Positions 1-5,204 of a stretch of 5,876 nt of DNA are shown in pieces. The notes under the pieces are model-generated. The model did not search any database, was not told where the DNA came from, and saw only the letters and a program-made list of their open reading frames with translations. Within the stretch, counting starts at the first letter, position 1. Every line of letters begins with the position of its first letter. The position numbers were made by a program, and so were the translations under genes. Source of the DNA: an uncultured Ignavibacteriota bacterium (GTDB lineage Bacteria; Bacteroidota; Ignavibacteria; UBA10030; UBA8401). The DNA lies in the NCBI GenBank assembly GCA_903907305.1, contig CAIVNT010000028.1, forward strand, positions 1 through 5,876, read 5' to 3'.

Positions 1-270
1 AGTTCCAGTTCCCGAAGTAATAGATGCGTTTGGATCAGTATCAATATATATTGTCAGAACATCTGCACCACCAAAGTTACCCCCTGTGTTATTCTTAGCA
101 CCAATAAATAACGTTGTAGCATCAAAAGTTAAGTAATAATCTACGGGATTGTTGACATATTTTTCCGCAGAGTTAAAATCGCTTGCAGGATTTCCTGTAA
201 AAGAAACGGAATGATTTGATTGTGCGTAAAATATTGCAGGCACAAGTAAAATTAGTAATAGATTTTTCAT
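1..270 (-). CDS. Secreted protein, N-terminal part, CBM9/DOMON-like beta-sandwich start (partial)
   Basis: Ninety codons are open from the ATG at 270 to the window edge; the C-terminus is missing. Residues 1-17 form a clear signal peptide (MKNLLLILLVPAIFYAQ), so the product is exported. The mature part contains the stretch YYLTFDATTLFIGAKN and then VLTIYIDTDP. This alternation of beta strands with an 'xWDATxLYIGV...xxYIDxxP' pattern is what I know from CBM9/DOMON-like sugar- or surface-binding beta-sandwiches in FCB-group secreted proteins. The downstream alpha-amylase module has a similar pattern (VTWDADSMYLGV, LILYVDAIPG). The start is supported by an AAAGGGA ribosome-binding site 4 bases upstream (275-281) and by a promoter at 315-343. 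GC is about 35%, clearly below the neighbouring genes. The gene follows the amylase in the same direction. The full function cannot be told from the fragment; a glycan-binding or starch-acting T9SS cargo is inferred from context. Confidence 0.75.
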   Translation of the reverse strand, partial: MKNLLLILLVPAIFYAQSNHSVSFTGNPASDFNSAEKYVNNPVDYYLTFDATTLFIGAKNNTGGNFGGADVLTIYIDTDPNASITSGTGT

Positions 271-314
271 ACAATCCCTTTTAATAGGTAATTAAAAATT
301 ATATTGCCTGCAAC

Positions 315-343
315 ATTTTACCTTTTTGAGAAATCAATATCAA
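315..343 (-). promoter_or_regulatory. Sigma-70-type promoter of the partial secreted-protein gene
   Basis: On the minus strand, TTGATA (343-338) and TAAAAT (320-315) are separated by exactly 17 bases. Each hexamer has a good match to the -35 and -10 consensus. Transcription would begin near 308, leaving a leader of roughly 40 bases before the ATG at 270. The promoter lies inside the spacer after the amylase stop codon, so the partial gene probably has its own transcript rather than depending on read-through. The region is AT-rich, so a chance match is possible, but spacing and position both fit. Confidence 0.55.
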
Positions 344-357
344 GTTAAATTCCCAAT

Positions 358-371
358 TGAAAGCGCTTGCA
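358..371. promoter_or_regulatory. LacI/CcpA-family operator-like site (cre-like)
   Basis: TGAAAGCGCTTGCA fits the catabolite-response-element consensus TGWAARCGYTWNCA at every position. It is a near-perfect palindrome with a central CG: 12 of 14 positions are symmetric, and only the A/G pair at positions 3 and 12 breaks the symmetry. It sits 14 bases upstream of the -35 box at 343-338 and about 90 bases from the start codon of the minus-strand secreted-protein gene. This placement suits a LacI-family activator site or an upstream repressor half of a loop. LacI-family proteins commonly control sugar utilisation genes, and an alpha-amylase gene ends 36 bases away. No regulator gene is present in the window, so which protein binds is unknown. 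Confidence 0.5.
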
Positions 372-406
372 TAGATATCATCAGACATTATTGTCCTGTA
401 TTAAAA

Positions 407-3400
407 TCATTTCAATAATAAAAGTTTCTTTGATACTCTAAAATCCCCTGATATTAAGGTATAAAAATATATCCCGCTCGTAAATCCCGAAGCGTTCCAG
501 GTTATAGAATAATTCCCCGGCTGGAATCGTCCACTTACAACTGAGGCAACGTTGCGGCCAAGAATGTCATAGATGTTGAGCAATACAGAAGTTCCGCCGC
601 CAATTGATGTAAGCGAAGGGGGGACTGAAAATCGAATTGTGGTGGTTGGATTGAACGGATTAGGATAATTCTGTTCAAGTCGGAATTCTGCAGGAATCGC
701 ATTTTGAGAAATTTCTTTCCGCACTTCAGTGAGGAATATCGTCGGATCTGGAATTCCATCGCCGTTCTTATCCACCTGAACTGAAGCGAGATTGATAAGA
801 CTGTCCGGACCGGAATTTCCGTCCACATCGGGATTGTCCGGCATCGCATCGCCTGAACCGTAATCATATCCGCCGGATGCAAGTGCTACGAGATTCAGCA
901 CGGTGTTCTTGGGGACGAGGCCATTTCCCAATTGGAAGAGATCATTCCAAGCGATAGCTGTTTCCAGTCCGTGGCCGCCTGCGCCGCGTACATGGGAGGT
1001 CTTTGGAGTGATATTGACACTCTGATTGCTATCCGTAAGAAAGACGGATGGCGAATCTTGATTGTATGAAGCGATAATGAGATCGATACCGTGATCGATA
1101 CGAAGACGATTGTTCTTGGGATAATCTCCTTTGTATGCACCGGTGGAAATAAAATTTGTGACTCCGCGACCCGGTATGGCATCGACATACAGAATGAGTG
1201 TATTATTTTTATCATTCAGGATGTAATCAACGCCAAGGTACATTGAATCCGCATCCCACGTGACAAGGAGCTTATATAATTCGTTATTGACAGGTCCGGT
1301 GATCTTATCCCACCAGACACTGTCGCTGTCCTTATCCGTTTGTACGATCATTTCGTTCTTCCAGTCATCAACAAAGCCGATCAGTCCATCGATCACCGGT
1401 TTGCGGTACGTTTCGATGACAGAATCTTTCACCGGTTTTACAGTGAGAATAAATTTTGTCGAATCGAATCCTCCTTTTAGATCCGTTACGATCACAGTGA
1501 TGTTTGTTGCGCCTGTATCTGCTTGTGAAGGAGTCCCGCTGATGATGCCGGTATTGACTCCGATGGATAGCCAGTTCGGTCTTGTGCTCAGAAAAAATGT
1601 AAGTGGACGGTCAACGGCATCATCCGTTGCAGTGATGATCCGTTCGAATCGTTTCGTTGCCACTGCAGTTGTGTCGGATTTCTGTGTGATCTTCGGTGCG
1701 ACATTGCGAAATACAGTAACGATGAATGTATCGGCATCTGCAGCATTTGCAGGATCTTTGACGGAAAGGATAATCTGAGCAGACCCGGTGTCGGAGAACG
1801 AAGGTGAACCGCTCAACTTTCCGGATGCATCGACGGAAAGCCACGAAGGATTATTTAAAAGTGAATATTGTAAAGTTTGCTTATTCACATCGCTCGCAAC
1901 GGACCGATATTCGAATTTCGCATTGGTGTATGTCAGCTGATCCGGAATGCGGTTCAGAACAGGAGGATTATTCAATATAGAGACCGTGTCGGCGATGAAG
2001 AGTGTATAGCTGCGTGCAGGGGACCATAACTTCACACGATTCTTGGTGCCGCCGGGAGAAGGACCGACTACGATCTTGTTCGCATCTTTTCCTGTAAAAT
2101 CTTTGAATGCTGTTCCCACAGGTAGATCCGTATCAACCCAAACATCGATCCATTGGGTTGGATTATCGTTGATGACGATATATCCACCTTTTTGTGAGCC
2201 GAATCCATCCCGCCGTGCAACATACACATCCGCGCCGACAATGTTCTGATCCTGATTATTATCTTCTCTAATATAGTAAGGGTTAAGTCCGTTCCGTTTC
2301 GTTGTGCCGCCCCCGAGAAAATTCTGACGGATCCAAATGAGCGTGTCGATCTTTCCCGAATATCCGTAGGTGAAATAATCCTTAAAGAAAATACATGGAC
2401 GTCCTTCGGAAAAAAGGATGTACGCATACGCAAGATGTTTATCCGTCAGGACAGGATCATGGCCATTATCAGTCTGCCCATCATATCCGGTTCGATCGAA
2501 ATCATGATTCTCAACGAATGTTGAATAATCAAATCCGGAAATGCCGGCACCGGCGAGTCCTGCATTATCGAGAGAGCGCATATCGAAACTGCCGCTCGTG
2601 TTGTTGCACATATCTTTGAGAGTGTATCGAAGCGGGAAGTCGAACATTGCAATGGTTGCGCCATTCTGGTTCTTTGCTGCATTAAGCCAGTTTCCAATAT
2701 CAGTTGTATTGCTCCACAGTTCGGCAACAGCGTAATTCGTTCCGTTTGCCGATTTCAGGAAGGCCGCAATGAATGCCGGATCGATAGATTTCACTGCATC
2801 CAGTCGGAATCCGTCGAATTTCAATTCATTCCTCAGATATTTTCCCCAGGCAATAAGACTATCCTTGACACTCTGTTTGTTATGGTCCAGCCATTCCCCG
2901 AACCGGAAAAGCGGATCGGTCTCCACGAATTTCGGATCGACAAAGCAATGTTCGGAGTTGGGATAAAACTCGGCAGGAGATTTCTTGAACCTTCCAGATC
3001 CGTTAGGATAGTTAAAGACCATAAACGCTGAATCAGCAACGATTTTACTCCCATTGTTCAAAGGAATGCATTCGTATGGTGCACGGATTTCTCCTCCCAT
3101 CATGTGTCTCATCACGGCATCAGCATAGACGTCAATTCCAACGGAATGAAAAGTAGTTATCGCATTGACCAGTTCCTTCTTACTGCCGAATCTGGTCTCA
3201 CGGCTTCCTTTTTGGAAATATTCGCCGAAATCATAATGGTCATACGGATCATATCCCATCGAAAATCCCCCTCCTGCACCTTTTGATGGAGAGGGGAACC
3301 AGACTGCGCTGATGCCGGCAGATGCGAGTTTCGGTGCAAGTGAAGCCAAAGAATCATACCACACTCCGCCGGGCGGGGAATTCCAGTAGAATCCCTGCAT

Positions 3401-3490
3401 AAAGACATCGGACTTTGGTGAAACCAGTGGGCTATTCTGTGAAAAGAGAGGAATTGAGAGGAAAAAAAAGGTTATTATAATTTTTTTCAT
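407..3490 (-). CDS. Secreted multidomain GH13 alpha-amylase with T9SS sorting domain
   Basis: A 1027-residue extracellular enzyme expected to hydrolyse internal alpha-1,4 bonds of starch or glycogen. The ATG at 3490 is chosen because it starts a signal peptide (MKKIIITFFFLSIPLFSQ); the frame extends 16 codons further to a TTG, which would bury the signal. Residues about 28-415 are a GH13 barrel resembling, from memory, the Pyrococcus-type amylases (GH13_7): DVFMQGFYWNSP, GFSMGYDPYDHYDFGEY, RFGSKKELVNAI. Catalytic residues visible are D231 (nucleophile, GFRLDAVK), E257 (acid/base, AVAELW) and D330 (FVENHD), with R229 and H329. In region I (DAVMRH, 124-129) the usual calcium-ligand Asn is R128. 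A beta C-domain follows (about 421-500), then two Ig-like He_PIG repeats (507-594, 595-686; each with 'P.WLS...G..SG.P...DTG'), a CBM9/glucodextranase-C-like sandwich (about 690-890), a DKNGDGIPDP calcium loop (907-916) and a Por sorting domain (about 934-1027) ending KKLLLLK. It should be exported by Sec, then T9SS, and attached to or released from the cell surface. The GH13 assignment is firm; the subfamily is probable. Confidence 0.95.
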   Translation of the reverse strand: MKKIIITFFFLSIPLFSQNSPLVSPKSDVFMQGFYWNSPPGGVWYDSLASLAPKLASAGISAVWFPSPSKGAGGGFSMGYDPYDHYDFGEYFQKGSRETRFGSKKELVNAITTFHSVGIDVYADAVMRHMMGGEIRAPYECIPLNNGSKIVADSAFMVFNYPNGSGRFKKSPAEFYPNSEHCFVDPKFVETDPLFRFGEWLDHNKQSVKDSLIAWGKYLRNELKFDGFRLDAVKSIDPAFIAAFLKSANGTNYAVAELWSNTTDIGNWLNAAKNQNGATIAMFDFPLRYTLKDMCNNTSGSFDMRSLDNAGLAGAGISGFDYSTFVENHDFDRTGYDGQTDNGHDPVLTDKHLAYAYILFSEGRPCIFFKDYFTYGYSGKIDTLIWIRQNFLGGGTTKRNGLNPYYIREDNNQDQNIVGADVYVARRDGFGSQKGGYIVINDNPTQWIDVWVDTDLPVGTAFKDFTGKDANKIVVGPSPGGTKNRVKLWSPARSYTLFIADTVSILNNPPVLNRIPDQLTYTNAKFEYRSVASDVNKQTLQYSLLNNPSWLSVDASGKLSGSPSFSDTGSAQIILSVKDPANAADADTFIVTVFRNVAPKITQKSDTTAVATKRFERIITATDDAVDRPLTFFLSTRPNWLSIGVNTGIISGTPSQADTGATNITVIVTDLKGGFDSTKFILTVKPVKDSVIETYRKPVIDGLIGFVDDWKNEMIVQTDKDSDSVWWDKITGPVNNELYKLLVTWDADSMYLGVDYILNDKNNTLILYVDAIPGRGVTNFISTGAYKGDYPKNNRLRIDHGIDLIIASYNQDSPSVFLTDSNQSVNITPKTSHVRGAGGHGLETAIAWNDLFQLGNGLVPKNTVLNLVALASGGYDYGSGDAMPDNPDVDGNSGPDSLINLASVQVDKNGDGIPDPTIFLTEVRKEISQNAIPAEFRLEQNYPNPFNPTTTIRFSVPPSLTSIGGGTSVLLNIYDILGRNVASVVSGRFQPGNYSITWNASGFTSGIYFYTLISGDFRVSKKLLLLK

Positions 3491-3582
3491 ATAAGAAGTC
3501 GTACGGTTAAAATCAAAAAGTTGTAAGGAAAAGCTCAAATATTTTTATTGAGACAATAACATTATTAGGAGGAGTCTACAAA

Positions 3583-3636
3583 ATGTATGTTTCTATTTCT
3601 CCATCATTGATTCGTTGGAAGTGCTTTTCGCTGTGA
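3583..3636 (+). CDS. Possible 17-residue leader peptide or small protein
   Basis: ATG at 3583 opens a short frame (MYVSISPSLIRWKCFSL) ending with TGA at 3634-3636. It is preceded by AGGAGGAG (3567-3574) with 8 bases to the ATG, the best Shine-Dalgarno sequence in the window and far stronger than those of the neighbouring long genes. It lies in the spacer upstream of, and in the same direction as, the recombinase-like gene, and an inverted repeat follows it at 3661-3684. A leader peptide or microprotein is possible. I recognise no family, there is no run of one amino acid as in classical attenuators, and the length gives no coding statistics, so this is a candidate only. Confidence 0.2.
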   Translation: MYVSISPSLIRWKCFSL

Positions 3637-3660
3637 AAAACGTAAGGAAATCATCGCTCG

Positions 3661-3684
3661 TAAGCAATAGCCGTGCGTTGCTTA
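3661..3684. repeat. 7-bp perfect inverted repeat upstream of the recombinase-like gene
   Basis: TAAGCAA (3661-3667) and TTGCTTA (3678-3684) are perfect inverted copies around a 10-base loop. They end 34 bases before the recombinase-like start at 3719. A related direct copy, CGTAAGGAA at 3641-3649, matches CGTAAGCAA at 3659-3667 in 8 of 9 bases. The arrangement could be a protein-binding operator or an mRNA hairpin in the 5' leader. There is no immediate T-run, so it is not a classical terminator. Confidence 0.35.
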
Positions 3685-3718
3685 TAACAGCCATTTTATT
3701 TATTTTCCATAACGGACG

Positions 3719-4612
3719 ATGAAACAGCACAGCCCACAATCCATATCGCTTCAAAAGCTTCTCGTACTCCACTCCGATTACGTGAATGACCTGCAGCGCA
3801 GGAGTCCCGAAACGCGCGGAACATACGAACGCACGCTTCGAGAGTTCATGCGCTGGGTCCGTCTTGAACCGGAACTGGAGTGCTCCGCCAAAGAGATCGA
3901 ACGGTACAAAAAGTTTTTACTGACAAAACGCAAACTTGCTCCGGTATCTGTGACGATGTATCTCTCGTCGGTTCGAAAATTTTTCGATTATTTGGTCTCC
4001 GTCGGCGTTCTTGTGAATAATCCTGCGAAACTGGTAAAGGGCGGAGCGCCGAATCAACGCCATTCACGCAAAAGCATTTCGGTGTTGGAGGTGCAGGCAC
4101 TCATCCAGGCGATCGAACGGAAGGACGAGATCGGATTCCGCGACTTTGCCGTGGTGAAGATGATGATCACGTGCGGACTCTCCGAGATCGAATTGATCCG
4201 AGCAGATATCGGCGATCTTAAGAATAAAAAAGGTGTAATGTCCGTTGCCCTGCAGCTGAAAGGAATGAAGAGTAAGGATATGATAACCTCATTGCCGAAT
4301 GAGACCAAAGATGCCATTAAGGGTTACCTCACATTCAGAACGAACGCGAAAGAGACCGAGCCGTTGTTCATGAGTGCCGGGAACAGGACTCGCGGTCAAC
4401 GGATGACTTCACGAGGGATTCGCGAACGTATCAATTTTTATCTGGAAAAAGCAGGGGTGAAGAACGGTGAGGTGCGAAAGATCACTGCACTCTCTTTACG
4501 GTTGACTGCGATCAGAACAATGGCCCAACAGGGAGCGAGTGTGGATGAGATCAGAAATAAATTCCACATTGTAAAAGAATTGACGGTGAAGCGGTATCTT
4601 CAGAATAATTGA
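3719..4612 (+). CDS. Tyrosine recombinase (XerC/D-like) homologue with degenerate active site
   Basis: The 297-residue product has the size and two-domain layout of Xer recombinases. Residues about 14-105 are the SAM-like core-binding domain (YERTLREFMRW; LAPVSVTMYLSSVRKFFDYL; NNPAKLV). Residues about 118-297 are the catalytic fold. Aligning motifs by eye, the box I Arg (normally GLR..E) is S155 in CGLSEIELIRADI. The beta-hairpin Lys is kept (K181 in LKGMKSKD). HxxR has become LxxR (L258, R261 in TALSLRLTA). The third-position His is kept (H283) and so is the nucleophile (Y293 in VKRYLQNN). Loss of Arg I and the first His should cripple DNA cleavage, yet the frame is intact from ATG to TGA. 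It may act as a DNA-binding or architectural protein, or be a diverged recombinase with altered chemistry. The start has only a weak GGA before the ATG. The next gene begins 35 bases downstream in the same direction. Fold assignment is firm; activity and role are unknown. Confidence 0.85.
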   Translation: MKQHSPQSISLQKLLVLHSDYVNDLQRRSPETRGTYERTLREFMRWVRLEPELECSAKEIERYKKFLLTKRKLAPVSVTMYLSSVRKFFDYLVSVGVLVNNPAKLVKGGAPNQRHSRKSISVLEVQALIQAIERKDEIGFRDFAVVKMMITCGLSEIELIRADIGDLKNKKGVMSVALQLKGMKSKDMITSLPNETKDAIKGYLTFRTNAKETEPLFMSAGNRTRGQRMTSRGIRERINFYLEKAGVKNGEVRKITALSLRLTAIRTMAQQGASVDEIRNKFHIVKELTVKRYLQNN

Positions 4613-4647
4613 CCACATTTTTCGCCATAGAGTGCACAGAGGGAAAG

Positions 4648-5100
4648 ATGAAAAAGCTCTTAGTATTTATCGTGTTGCTGCAGTTCGTCGGTTGTGGTTC
4701 AACTGCGTCGAGACTCAATCTCCAGGAATCATCATCCGCAGTGTGGGAAGTGTATGAGGGAATTCTACCGTGCGCAGATTGCAGCGAGATCAAGACAAGA
4801 CTGGAGATATTCATCGACAACAGTAATGCTGAGCCACCGTTCATTATTAAACAGGCATTTCTCGGTAAGAAGGAGGGGGATAAAGCAGTGATCGATCATG
4901 GTGTTTATGAAATGCTCAAAGGAGCTTACCTCGGACATGATGCGACCGTCTACGGACTGAATCCCGACAAACCCGAAAAAAAAATGTTCTTTCTCAGAGT
5001 CCATGCAGATACGCTGAGAATGGTAGACCAAAATCTGAGCGAGATAAAATCCGATTTGAATTATAATCTCGTCAGGACGGAAACTTTAAAAGAGCGGTAG
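4648..5100 (+). CDS. NlpE N-terminal-like lipoprotein
   Basis: A 150-residue lipoprotein. The ATG at 4648 is chosen because it opens a lipoprotein signal (MKKLLVFIVLLQFVGC) with lipid-accepting C16 and has GAGGGAAAG just upstream. A TTG-started extension to 4609 overlapping the previous stop would spoil the signal. The motif YEGILPCADCSEIKTRLEI (36-54) is the hallmark of the NlpE/CutF N-terminal domain, with the CxxC pair C42 and C45. The rest is predicted beta-rich (FIIKQAFLGKK; VYEMLKGAYLG; MFFLRVHADTLRMVD), fitting the family's small beta-barrel. E. coli NlpE is about 236 residues with two domains and signals envelope or copper stress to Cpx; here only the first domain is present, a form I recall as common in Bacteroidota. 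It would sit in the outer or inner membrane facing the periplasm. Whether it binds metal or senses anything is not shown. It may be co-transcribed with the recombinase homologue 35 bases upstream. Confidence 0.85.
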   Translation: MKKLLVFIVLLQFVGCGSTASRLNLQESSSAVWEVYEGILPCADCSEIKTRLEIFIDNSNAEPPFIIKQAFLGKKEGDKAVIDHGVYEMLKGAYLGHDATVYGLNPDKPEKKMFFLRVHADTLRMVDQNLSEIKSDLNYNLVRTETLKER

Positions 5101-5112
5101 AAAAAAATTATA

Positions 5113-5160
5113 TGTTGCAAGATTACAAGATTACAGGATTGCAAGATTGCAGGATTTAGA
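5113..5160. repeat. Short tandem repeat, 8-bp unit GATTRCAR
   Basis: In the spacer before leuS, four consecutive 8-base units occur at 5121-5152: GATTACAA, GATTACAG, GATTGCAA, GATTGCAG. A degenerate copy stands before them (TGTTGCAA, 5113-5120) and another after (GATTTAGA, 5153-5160), with a further fragment GTTACAAGAT at 5163-5172. The units differ only at two purine positions. It is not a hairpin terminator. Slipped-strand expansion is the simplest origin; its effect on leuS expression, if any, is unknown. Confidence 0.8.
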
Positions 5161-5204
5161 TAGTTACAAGATCACATTCATCAGTATTAGGACATTGACG
5201 TCTC

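Noticed and set aside
382..398. Hairpin CAGACA/TGTCCTG after the amylase stop as a terminator
   Set aside because: The stem has a bulge, is short and AT-rich, and is not followed by a U-run on the minus strand; not convincing as an intrinsic terminator.
1260..1778. 172-codon open frame on the plus strand
   Set aside because: It lies entirely antisense to the Ig-like repeats of the amylase, has no ribosome-binding site or recognisable domain, and is best explained as a shadow of the real frame.
1881..1889. TTATTCACA, a perfect DnaA-box match
   Set aside because: Single occurrence inside the amylase coding region with no cluster or AT-rich unwinding element; expected by chance.
3491..3538. 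16-codon TTG-started extension of the amylase
   Set aside because: The extension would precede and mask a clean signal peptide starting at the internal ATG; no Shine-Dalgarno supports the TTG.
3491..3718. Attachment site or phage island linked to the recombinase-like gene
   Set aside because: No flanking direct repeats, tRNA gene or phage genes are visible, and the neighbours are ordinary chromosomal genes; the product also lacks key catalytic residues.
4609..4647. 13-codon TTG-started extension of the lipoprotein gene
   Set aside because: It overlaps the previous stop codon and would displace the lipoprotein signal that begins at the ATG at 4648.
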